In this document: positions 57,059-64,000 of the stretch, piece by piece
Layout: each line of letters starts with the position of its first letter
Position numbering within the stretch: the stretch's first letter is position 1
Assembly: GCF_005146945.1 (NCBI RefSeq)
Contig: NZ_SWMS01000004.1
Span: forward strand, 62,001-126,000
DNA length: 64,000 nucleotides
Source of the DNA: Prauserella endophytica
GTDB lineage: Bacteria > Actinomycetota > Actinomycetes > Mycobacteriales > Pseudonocardiaceae
Reading direction: 5' to 3'
The notes under the pieces: model-generated
The model's input: only the letters and a program-made list of their open reading frames with translations
Database searches by the model: none
Told to the model about the DNA's origin: nothing
Program-made: the position numbers and the translations under genes

Positions 57059-58471
57059 TCAGCTGGCTTGGCTGTCGATCGCCCACTGGCCGTTCTGGTC
57101 GACGAGGGTGTAGGTGTGCCGCTCGGTCGTGGTGCCGCCGTCCGCGTAGGTGTAGGTGATCGTCGCGGTGACGGCGTTACCACCTGCCGGGCTCAGGTTC
57201 GTGGCCTGCACGGAGCTCATCTGGTTCCAGAACGACGCGTAGTCGGCGAAGCTCGGCGAGCGCGTGCTCTTGAACCGGTCCGAGAGGCGGGCGTAGGCGG
57301 CCTCCAGGTTGCCCGGCAGCAGCGCGTAGTAGTCGCGCACGGCGGCCATCCGCTGCTCGTCGGGGTTGCCCTGAGGGGTGGGCGTCGGCGTGGGGGAGCT
57401 GGTGCTCGGCGGGGGCGACGCGGGGGTGGTCGTGGCCTCGGCCGACGTCGTGGGTCCCCGAGGCGCGGACGACGCCGGGGCCGAGGGGCCCGGCTGCGGG
57501 GTGTCGCCGCCGGCCTGCTGGTCGTCACCGCCGCCGAGCAGTAACCAGAGTCCGGCCCCGAGCACCGCGACCACGATCAGCGCGGCAAGGCCGACCACGG
57601 CGAGGCGTCGTCGCCCCGGCTCGGGAGCCGTCGCCGGGGTGGCCGGACTCGCCGTGGCGACCGCTGCCAGCGCCTGCCCGGCCTCGGTCATGCCGGGCCT
57701 GGCGTCGGGGTCGGGGTCCAGCAGCCGCAGCAGCACCGGCGTGAGCGGGCCCGCGTGCCGGGGCGGGTCGATCTCGCCCTGGGACACCCGGTGCAGCAGC
57801 GCGATCGCGTTGTCGTGCCTGCCGAACGGCGGATTGCCCTCCACCGCGTGGTAGAGCGTGGAGCCGAGGGAGAACACGTCGGAGCGCTCGTCGGCGTCGC
57901 TGCCCCTGGCCACCTCGGGCGCGAAGTAGGCGGGCGTGCCCGCGACGAGACCGGTCGCCGTGAGCGTCACGTCCCCGGCCGCGCGCGAGATGCCGAAGTC
58001 GGAGATCTTGGCGACGCCGTTGTCGGCGAGCAGCACGTTCGCGGGCTTGACGTCGCGGTGGATGATCCCGGAGCGGTGCGCGGCCGCCAGCGCCTCCGCG
58101 ACCTGCCTGCCGATCTCGGCGACCTCGGCGGGCGGGAGGCTGCCGCGCGCGGCGAGCAGGTCGGCGAGGCTGGTGGAGGGCAGGTACTCCATCACCAGCC
58201 ACGGGTAGCCCTCCTCCTCGACCACGTCGAAGATCGCGATCGCGTTGGGGTGCATGAGCCGCGCGGCGATGCGGCCCTCGCGCATCGCGCGGGCCCGCAG
58301 GTCCCCGGCGCCCGCCGCGTCGAGCGCCGTGCGCAGATGCAGCTGTTTGAGCGCGACCGTGCGGTTCAGGCGTTCGTCCTCGCCCTTCCACACCTCACCC
58401 ATCGCGCCCGCACCGAGGCGTTCCGCCAACCGGTAACGGCCTGCGACCAGTCTTCTGTCGTCGTCACTCAA
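57059..58471 (-). CDS. Transmembrane Ser/Thr protein kinase (PknB type)
   Basis: 470 residues. Active-looking kinase domain (about 12-270): Gly-loop LGAGAMGEVWKG, Lys42 in VALKQL, HRD at 138-140 (IIHRDVKPANVLL), DFG at 158-160 and GTPAYFAPEVA. One membrane helix (about 290-312), a Pro/Ser/Thr-rich linker and a small extracellular domain ending GQWAIDSQAS. The start is TTG 58471: GGAG lies 7 bases upstream and no in-frame ATG or GTG fits the kinase start RYRLAERLG. Unlike the pseudokinase at 24288, all catalytic residues are present. Confidence 0.9.
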   Translation of the reverse strand: MSDDDRRLVAGRYRLAERLGAGAMGEVWKGEDERLNRTVALKQLHLRTALDAAGAGDLRARAMREGRIAARLMHPNAIAIFDVVEEEGYPWLVMEYLPSTSLADLLAARGSLPPAEVAEIGRQVAEALAAAHRSGIIHRDVKPANVLLADNGVAKISDFGISRAAGDVTLTATGLVAGTPAYFAPEVARGSDADERSDVFSLGSTLYHAVEGNPPFGRHDNAIALLHRVSQGEIDPPRHAGPLTPVLLRLLDPDPDARPGMTEAGQALAAVATASPATPATAPEPGRRRLAVVGLAALIVVAVLGAGLWLLLGGGDDQQAGGDTPQPGPSAPASSAPRGPTTSAEATTTPASPPPSTSSPTPTPTPQGNPDEQRMAAVRDYYALLPGNLEAAYARLSDRFKSTRSPSFADYASFWNQMSSVQATNLSPAGGNAVTATITYTYADGGTTTERHTYTLVDQNGQWAIDSQAS

Positions 58472-58557
58472 GGGGCTGCTCCACGCCTGTCTTCACCGGA
58501 GGGGGACGAGACCGCCCATCGTATGGCGCTAGATCGTCCCCGCTCCCTGCGGCCCAT

Positions 58558-58880
58558 TCAGCCCAGCACGACTCCTCCGTCCACGAACAGCGTGTGCCCG
58601 GTGACCATCTTCGCGGCTGGGGAGGCGAGGAACGCGACGCCGTCGGCCCACTCCAGCGCTCGCGGCGTAGCCCGCGCGGCCGGGCAGCGCCACCTGTCCC
58701 TCGGTGCAGGTCAGGTTCGCGATGCTCGGCTCCGACGCCGCCGTAAGCAGCGGATAGGCGGCCTGGCGCACCCGGAAGGTGCCGCAGAGGTTGACGTCGA
58801 CCGGGTCGCTCCAGTCCTGTTCGGACAGTTCAGCCGTCACCTGAGTGGCCAGCGGCCAGCTGTCGTGGTAGCCGGAACGT
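58558..58880 (-). pseudogene. Decayed short-chain dehydrogenase/reductase
   Basis: SDR fragments in two frames: SEQDWSDPVDVNLCGTFRVRQAA and GRAGYAASA (the active-site Tyr region) in one, then LEWADGVAFLASPAAKMVTGHTLFVDGGVVLG to a stop at 58558 in another. The nucleotide-binding N-terminus and the segment after Tyr are missing. The rest of the 58472-59057 gap shows no gene. Confidence 0.65.
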
Positions 58881-59044
58881 GCACCTCCAAGTCCGTCGTA
58901 GCCCGCGCGCGACACCCGCGCCGCCGCCGCGGGCGTGTGCGCCGGTCGCCCACGGCAGCGCAGCGGCCGACCACGCCGCGTGCGCGTCGCGTCGCCGCTT
59001 GCCGACATTGCCGTGATCCGGCCACGGGCGGCCCGCGCCGAAGC

Positions 59045-59050
59045 TACGGT
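59045..59050 (+). promoter_or_regulatory. -10 element of a leaderless promoter for the methyltransferase gene
   Basis: TACGGT followed by 7 bases and ATG 59058; no ribosome site. Confidence 0.45.
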
Positions 59051-59057
59051 CGCCCGT

Positions 59058-59702
59058 ATGACCGAGCCCTCCTATCTCGACGAGACCAGGATCTTCTACG
59101 ACACCCTCGCGGTCGACTACGCCGCGATGTTCAAGGACGAGCTGGCGGCCAAGCCCTTCCTCAGGGCCATGCTGGGCGCGTTCGCCGAACTGGTGCTCGC
59201 CGGTGGTGGGGGACGGGTCGCCGACGTCGGGTGCGGGCCCGGCCTCATCACCGCGCACCTGCACGGACTCGGGCTCGACGTGTTCGGTCTCGACCTCTCC
59301 CCCGAGATGGTCGCCGTCGCCAGGGCCGAGAACCCGGGTCTGCGCTACGACGTCGGCTCGATGACCGCGCTGGACCTCGCCGACGGCTCCCTCTCAGGCA
59401 TCGTCGCCATGTACTCGCTCATCCACACGCCGCTGGAGCGGCTGCCGTCGGTCTTCGCGGAGTTCCGACGCGTGCTCGCGCCAGGGGGACAGCTGCTGCT
59501 CGCGTTCCAGGTCGGCGACGATGTCCGGCTGCTGGAACGCCCGCTGGGCCATCCGGTGTCGCTGGGCTTCCAGCGCCTGCGTCCCGAGCGCCTCGCCGAG
59601 CTACTCGGCGAGGCCGGGTTCGAAGTGCGCGCGCGTTTCCTGCGGGAGCCGGACGACGACGAGAAGAGCCCGCACGCTCACCTGCTCGCCCGTCGCGGGT
59701 GA
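59058..59702 (+). CDS. Class I SAM-dependent methyltransferase
   Basis: 214 residues, starting YLDETRIFYDTLAVDYAAMF. SAM motif I VADVGCGPGLITAHL (about 54-68), acidic residue in FGLDLSPEMVAVA, motif II IVAMYSLIHTPLERL and motif III LAPGGQLLLAFQ. A typical small-molecule methyltransferase; the target is unknown. Its 3' end overlaps the convergent EamA gene by 25 bases. Confidence 0.85.
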   Translation: MTEPSYLDETRIFYDTLAVDYAAMFKDELAAKPFLRAMLGAFAELVLAGGGGRVADVGCGPGLITAHLHGLGLDVFGLDLSPEMVAVARAENPGLRYDVGSMTALDLADGSLSGIVAMYSLIHTPLERLPSVFAEFRRVLAPGGQLLLAFQVGDDVRLLERPLGHPVSLGFQRLRPERLAELLGEAGFEVRARFLREPDDDEKSPHAHLLARRG

Positions 59703-60580
59703 GGCTTTGGCCGGGCGGTCTCGGCCGCGACCCCGGCGAGGATCAGGGCGGCACCCAGCAGCGTCACCGGCTCGAACGGCTCGCCGAGCATTAGCACGCC
59801 GACCGCGTACGCGACCACCGGCACCATGTACGCGTAGGTGCTGACCAAGGCGACCGGCGCGGTACGCAGGAGGCGGTTGTAGAGCGCGAACCCGGCGAGG
59901 GAGTCGACCAGAACGAGGTAGCCGAGCGCGCCCAACGACGCGGGTTCGACGGCGCCCGGTGTCAGCCCGGCGAGCTCGCCCGTGAGCGCTCCGGTGGTCA
60001 GCAGCACCAGTCCTCCGGCTAGCAGTTGCACGACCGTCGCCGGGAGCGGGCCCGGCAACGACGCCGACCGCGACGCCCACAGGGTGGCCGCAGCCCAGCT
60101 CACCGTGGCCGCGACCACGAGCAGCGCCCAACTCGACCACCCGAACGGCGCGCCGGAGCCGGGCCCGAGAACCACCACGATCCCGCCGAGCCCGCAGAAG
60201 AGCCCCAGCAGTCCCTTCCGGTCGGGACGATCGCCGAGCGTCGCGCGGAAACCGGCCACCCACAACGGGATCGCCGCCGCGAGTAGTGCCGCGACCCCCG
60301 CGAAGACGTGCCGCTCCGCGACCGCGACGAGCCCCTGCGAACCGAGCAGGCCCACGCCGACGCCCGCGGCCGTGGCCACCTCTCGTCGTCGTAGTCCCCG
60401 CAGTGCGTGCGGCCGGGTCACCGCGAGTGCCAGACCCGCGACGAGGAAGACGGCACCCATCGCCGACAGCGGCGGCAAAGTCGCCACCAGCACCCGGATG
60501 GCGGGGAAGGACGTGCCCCAGCACAGCCACAACGCCGCCAGCGCACCCAGCGTGGACGGTCGGACAGCGGATTCCGGCAC
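59678..60580 (-). CDS. EamA/DMT-family transporter
   Basis: 300 residues with ten membrane helices in two EamA repeats (LWGTSFPAIRVLVATLPPLSAM type start seen as LWLCWGTSFPAIRV; second half GALGYLVLVDSLAGFALYNRLLRTAPVALVSTYAYMVPVVAYAVGVLMLGEPF). Drug/metabolite exporters of this family move amino acids, nucleosides or toxins out of the cell. Start is GTG 60580. Divergent from a LysR regulator across a 71-bp gap, so probably under its control. Confidence 0.88.
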   Translation of the reverse strand: MPESAVRPSTLGALAALWLCWGTSFPAIRVLVATLPPLSAMGAVFLVAGLALAVTRPHALRGLRRREVATAAGVGVGLLGSQGLVAVAERHVFAGVAALLAAAIPLWVAGFRATLGDRPDRKGLLGLFCGLGGIVVVLGPGSGAPFGWSSWALLVVAATVSWAAATLWASRSASLPGPLPATVVQLLAGGLVLLTTGALTGELAGLTPGAVEPASLGALGYLVLVDSLAGFALYNRLLRTAPVALVSTYAYMVPVVAYAVGVLMLGEPFEPVTLLGAALILAGVAAETARPKPHPRRASR

Positions 60581-60651
60581 GCCGTTCAGCCAAGTCGATC
60601 TGTGCTCATGCGTCTAACGACTACTGGTCATGACCGCCATGCGCTGCGATC

Positions 60652-61518
60652 ATGGCTGGCGTGGATGTCACCTTCGGCCAGCTGCGGGCGCTGCTCGCGA
60701 TCGCCGAGCACGGCAGCTTCACCGGCGCCGCGCCCGCGCTCGGGCTCACCCAGTCGGCGGTCAGCCGCACCGTCGCCGCCCTCGAACGGCAACTCGGTGG
60801 TGTGCTCGTGGTGCGGCGCCGAGACGGCGCCTCCCTCACGCCGTTCGGCCGCGAGGTTGCCGGACACGCCAGCGGGGCGCTGGACCACCTGCGGGCCATG
60901 GAGGAGCTGTCCCGGCGCGAGGCCGTATCGGGCCTGCGGGTCGGCACGATCGGCAGCGCGGCCGTCCGGCTGGTGCCCGCCGCGGTGACGGCCTTGCGCG
61001 CCGAGTGGCCCGCTGCGGAGGTCCTCGTCGTCAGGGGTGAGGACGACGAGCTCGCCGCCTGGCTGCGCGACGACACGATCGACCTCGCCGTCACGAGCGC
61101 GCCGGTCAGCGGGGCACAGGCGGAGTTCGCCGACGAGTTCCTGGCGGTGCTGCCCGGTAACCACCCCCTGACTCACGCGGGCGCCGTGCCGCTCGCCGCG
61201 CTCGTCGCCGCCGGGGTCGCCGATCCCGGCGGCACCTGCGGGCCCCGCCTGGCGGAGGGCTTCGCGGCGCACGGCGTCGACTGGGCGCCCGCCCACGTCG
61301 TGCGCGACCCCGAGACGGTGCTGGCGATGGCGGCTGCGGGGATCACGGCTGGTGTGGTGCCCTCGGCGTCGGTGGGAACGCCGCCGCGCGGAGCCGTTTT
61401 GCTGCCTCTCGACCCGCCGCTGCGGCGCACCCTCTACGTCCGGCACGCGCCGGGGCACCGGCTCGCGGCCAGGCTCACCGAGCTGCTCGCCGCGCCCGAG
61501 CTCGTCCGTCGCGGGTGA
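60652..61518 (+). CDS. LysR-family transcriptional regulator
   Basis: 288 residues. N-terminal winged helix (about 6-64) with LRALLAIAEHGSFTGAAPALGLTQSAVSRTVAALERQLGGVLVVRR, then the effector-binding domain from about 90 (GLRVGTIGSAAVRLVPAAVTALRAEWP, AEFADEFLAVLPGNHPLTHAG). Its divergent neighbour is an EamA exporter, the usual LysR-target pairing; the ligand is likely the exported compound. Confidence 0.88.
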   Translation: MAGVDVTFGQLRALLAIAEHGSFTGAAPALGLTQSAVSRTVAALERQLGGVLVVRRRDGASLTPFGREVAGHASGALDHLRAMEELSRREAVSGLRVGTIGSAAVRLVPAAVTALRAEWPAAEVLVVRGEDDELAAWLRDDTIDLAVTSAPVSGAQAEFADEFLAVLPGNHPLTHAGAVPLAALVAAGVADPGGTCGPRLAEGFAAHGVDWAPAHVVRDPETVLAMAAAGITAGVVPSASVGTPPRGAVLLPLDPPLRRTLYVRHAPGHRLAARLTELLAAPELVRRG

Positions 61519-61580
61519 GGCGGCGCGGCCCCTGACCGGGCAGGGTTCGGTCACGGGCGGTGGCGAGGAGGCGAGCGGCG

Positions 61581-62897
61581 ATGCGCGATGCTCGGCGGCC
61601 GTCCTGGAGGAGGCGGATCGCGGCGGCGGTCGCCCTGCTCGCCCTCGTCGCCGTCGTGGTGCTCCCGGTCGTCGCGCTGCTGGACCAGCCGTGGCAGCTC
61701 GTGGCCGCGGTCGCCCTGTTCGCGCTCACCGTCATGGCCGCCTGGGCCGCGCTCGTGCGCAGGGGAGTGGGCCGGGTGCTGGCCGCCTGCGTAGCCGTGC
61801 TCGCGCTGGTCGCCGCGGTGCTATTGCCGGACGCGTGGTCGTTCGTGCTGCTGGTGGTCGTCGCCGGGCTCGCGGTGCTCTCGACGGCCGCCGCGCGGGT
61901 CGCGATCGAGCCCGCCGGCGTGCGCGGCCTGCTCGTGCCCCCGGCCCGGCACGGGGTGCTGCTGATGAACCCGTGGTCCGGGGGCGGCAAAGTCGCGCGG
62001 TTCGCCCTCGAAGCCGAGGCGCGGCGACGCGGGGTCGTGCCCGTGCTCCTGCGGCGCAGCGACGACCTGAGGGAACTCGCCGAGCAGGCGGTTCGTGACG
62101 GCGCCGACGTGCTCGGCATGGCGGGTGGCGACGGGTCGCAGGCCCTCGTCGCCGACGTCGCGCGGCGGCACGGCCTGCCGTTCGTGTGCGTCCCCGCGGG
62201 CACCCGCAACCATTTCGCGCTCGACCTCGGGCTCGACCGCGACGACGTGGCGGGTGCGCTCGACGCCTTCGGCGCCGCCGTCGAGCGGCGGATCGATCTG
62301 GCGCTGATCGGCGACCGCGTGTTCGTCAACAACGCCTCGCTCGGCGTGTACGCGGGCGTGGTGCGCTCCGGTGAGTACCGCTCCGCCAAGCTCGGCACCG
62401 CGGCGCGGTTGTTGCCCGACCTGCTGGGACCCGGAAAGGAGCCGCCCGACCTGCGGTTCACGATGCCGGACGGGCGGCGGGCCCCGGCCGCGGACGTCGT
62501 GCTGGTGTCCAACGGTGCCTACCGCCTCGACCGGCTGGACGGCTTCGGCACCAGGGTCGGGCTCGACGGGGGCGTGCTCGGCGTCGTGACGCTGTCCGTC
62601 GACCGCGCGCGTGACCTTCCGGCGCTGTTCGCGGCCGAGGCCGCGGGGCGCCTCGGCGGCTTCCGCGGCTACCGGGCGTGGACGGTGCCCCGGTTCGACG
62701 TCGGCTCCGCTGAGCCGCTCGTCGACGTCGGCATCGACGGCGAGGCGGTGCGCCTGGCCCCGCCGCTGGTGTTCCGTTCGCTGCCGGGGGCACTGCGCGT
62801 CCGGGTTCCGCGCACCGCACACGGGACCGCCTCCGCGTCGTTGCCGGAGGGCTGGGGCTTCGTCACCGTGCTGGCGCGGATCCTGCTGGCCCGCTGA
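61581..62897 (+). CDS. Membrane diacylglycerol/lipid kinase-family protein
   Basis: 438 residues. Three N-terminal membrane helices (about 14-105), then the DAGK/YegS/LCB5 catalytic fold: VLLMNPWSGGGKVARF, LGMAGGDGSQALVADVA and CVPAGTRNHFALDLGLDRDDV, and the C-terminal beta domain with VNNASLGVYAGVV. The GGDGS nucleotide loop is intact. Likely phosphorylates a membrane lipid. AGGAGG lies 9 bases before ATG 61581; an upstream in-frame GTG (61560) precedes that site and is rejected. Confidence 0.85.
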   Translation: MRDARRPSWRRRIAAAVALLALVAVVVLPVVALLDQPWQLVAAVALFALTVMAAWAALVRRGVGRVLAACVAVLALVAAVLLPDAWSFVLLVVVAGLAVLSTAAARVAIEPAGVRGLLVPPARHGVLLMNPWSGGGKVARFALEAEARRRGVVPVLLRRSDDLRELAEQAVRDGADVLGMAGGDGSQALVADVARRHGLPFVCVPAGTRNHFALDLGLDRDDVAGALDAFGAAVERRIDLALIGDRVFVNNASLGVYAGVVRSGEYRSAKLGTAARLLPDLLGPGKEPPDLRFTMPDGRRAPAADVVLVSNGAYRLDRLDGFGTRVGLDGGVLGVVTLSVDRARDLPALFAAEAAGRLGGFRGYRAWTVPRFDVGSAEPLVDVGIDGEAVRLAPPLVFRSLPGALRVRVPRTAHGTASASLPEGWGFVTVLARILLAR

Positions 62898-62904
62898 GCG
62901 GCTC

Positions 62905-63195
62905 TCACGTGCTCGCCAGTGCGGCCCTCTTGGCCCTGCCGCGAGCCGGTTTGTGCTCGGGCTCGGGGGAGGTGGACCACTTGAGCTCCACCTCCAGCTC
63001 CACCTCGTCGCCGTCGACCTCCACCTCCATCTCGCAGCGGATCTCGTCGGGGACGTGGATCTTGAGCTTGCTCACGCCGAGCGCAAGCTCGACGTGGCCG
63101 CCGCCGTTCTCCATCGCCTCAGCCAGCGCGGCGAGCCTGCGCGCGGCTTCCTGGCGCGTGAGCGATTCGGTGCGCTTGACTTTGACGTCCGACAC
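62905..63195 (-). CDS. Amphi-Trp domain protein
   Basis: 96 residues. VKVKRTESLTRQEAARRLAALAEAMENGGGHVELALGVSKLKIHVPDEIRCEMEVEVDGDEVELEVELKW, the amphi-Trp pattern of amphipathic strands ending ELKW, then a Lys/Arg-rich tail. Function unknown. GTG 63195 has GGAG 6 bases upstream. Confidence 0.75.
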   Translation of the reverse strand: MSDVKVKRTESLTRQEAARRLAALAEAMENGGGHVELALGVSKLKIHVPDEIRCEMEVEVDGDEVELEVELKWSTSPEPEHKPARGRAKRAALAST

Positions 63196-63308
63196 TGGAG
63201 GCTCCGTTCGCCGGTGACTCGATCCGCCCAGTCTCGCCGTGCCCGCGCCGCGGCGCACCGCCCGCGAAGGGTGAGGCGTGCGCGCTCGCCAGGGGCGACC
63301 ATGCCGGG

Positions 63309-64000
63309 ATGACGACCACGACCACTTCCGCGCCGCAGGCGCCCACCCGGGCCGACCGGGCCGCCGAGGGCAAGGCCGCCCGCGCCGCGGCGCCGAGGTC
63401 GAGCCACGCCGAGTTCACCCGCGACCCGGTGCGCGTCGACCCGCTCGCCCTGCTGGCGCGCCAGGACGCCACGCGGGTGCCCGAGCTGGTGCCGATCCGG
63501 TACGGGCGCATGGCCGTGTCGCCGTTCACCTACTTCCGGGGGGCCGCGCTGCCGATGGCCGCCGACCTCGCCACGACCCCGCGCACCGGGCTGACCGTGC
63601 AGGCGTGCGGTGACGCGCACCTGCTCAACTTCGGCATGTTCGGCTCGCCGGAGCGGCGCATGGTGTTCGACATCAACGACTTCGACGAGACGCTGCCGGG
63701 GCCGTGGGAGTGGGACGTCAAACGCCTCGCCGCGAGCCTGGAGATCGCCGCGCGCGACAACGGTCACCCGCCGCGCAACCGCCGCGCCGTCGTGCTCGCC
63801 TGCGTCGCCGAGTACCGGCGGGCGACGCGCGAGTTCGCCGCGTCGACCGCCCTCGACGTCTGGTACGCCCACGCCGACGTCGAGTCCGTGCGCGCGGCGT
63901 ACGCGGGCCGGCTCGGTGCCGCGCGTCGCCGCAAGCTCGCCCACAACGTCGCCAAGGCGCGCACAAGGACCAACCTCGGTGCGCTGCGGCGGTTCGCCGA
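63309..64000 (+). CDS. DUF2252 family protein, C-terminus cut by window edge
   Basis: The first 230 residues match the DUF2252 family (kinase-like/aminoglycoside-phosphotransferase-like fold): RYGRMAVSPFTYFRGAALPMAADLA, QACGDAHLLNFGMFGSPERRMVFDINDFDETLPGPWEWDVKRLAASLEIAAR. The GDAHLLNFG and FDINDFDE motifs correspond to catalytic and metal-binding loops of kinase-like folds. The frame is open at the end of the window. The substrate is unknown. Confidence 0.88.
   Translation, partial: MTTTTTSAPQAPTRADRAAEGKAARAAAPRSSHAEFTRDPVRVDPLALLARQDATRVPELVPIRYGRMAVSPFTYFRGAALPMAADLATTPRTGLTVQACGDAHLLNFGMFGSPERRMVFDINDFDETLPGPWEWDVKRLAASLEIAARDNGHPPRNRRAVVLACVAEYRRATREFAASTALDVWYAHADVESVRAAYAGRLGAARRRKLAHNVAKARTRTNLGALRRFA

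Noticed and set aside
1-64000. tRNA or rRNA genes, insertion sequences, integrase/attachment sites
   Set aside because: No cloverleaf, transposase or integrase sequence was recognised on reading through. A tRNAscan or IS search was not possible here.

Overview
The window is very GC-rich, with strong G/C bias at third codon positions, many GTG and a few TTG starts, and several leaderless promoters. Together with an ESX (type VII) secretion locus, SARP regulators and a mycofactocin-linked methanol dehydrogenase cluster, this points to an actinomycete, most likely Pseudonocardiaceae (Amycolatopsis/Saccharomonospora type). The genus is inference from gene content; no tRNA or rRNA was seen.

Layout. 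(1) 1-9903: accessory genes. These are a SARP/NB-ARC/TPR regulator (cut by the window edge), a MarR regulator, a three-gene membrane operon ending in a strictosidine-synthase-like beta-propeller protein, an atypical TetR-like regulator, a PLP aminotransferase divergent from an XRE-cupin regulator, and a HAL/PAL-family lyase whose MIO tripeptide is altered. (2) 9949-45173: a complete ESX locus. It holds two paralogous LuxR-type regulators around a beta-helix/AAA (EccA-like) protein, EccE, a frameshifted SARP, an OmpR-type two-component system, a secreted fibronectin-III protein, a MoxR/DUF58/transglutaminase-like set, a pseudokinase, EccD, EccB, mycosin, WXG100-type small proteins, a YbaB-like protein, three large Pro/Glu-rich effector candidates (one with a NucA/NucB-like nuclease end and a SUKH-like immunity gene), EccC and a proline-rich ESX-associated protein. 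(3) 45400-46816: an ArsR-SRPBCC fusion with a doubled palindromic operator, then a 21-bp repeat array present in both orientations. (4) 46817-55055: NDMA-dependent (mycofactocin) methanol dehydrogenase, MoxR ATPase, VWA/CoxE-like protein, MftM-type methyltransferase, a NarL/LuxR two-component system and a second iron-containing alcohol dehydrogenase. (5) 55242-64000: housekeeping and small-molecule genes: phosphatase, DHFR-like reductase, Ser/Thr kinase, methyltransferase, EamA exporter with a divergent LysR regulator, diacylglycerol-kinase-like protein, amphi-Trp protein and a DUF2252 protein cut by the window edge.

How it fits together. EccB/C/D/E with MycP would form the ESX envelope machine, EccC and the EccA-like ATPase would drive substrates, and the WXG100-type and Pro/Glu-rich proteins are likely cargo. 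The most original part is the trio of Pro/Glu-rich proteins at 32106-38066. Two share a long N-terminal module joined to unrelated C-terminal domains, which is the pattern of a polymorphic toxin system adapted to ESX export. Several enzyme-like proteins in the locus have lost catalytic residues (pseudokinase, pseudo-transglutaminase) and probably act as sensors or scaffolds. The 46817-55055 cluster resembles, from memory, the mycobacterial mno/mnoSR/mftM region and should oxidise short alcohols with mycofactocin as electron acceptor.
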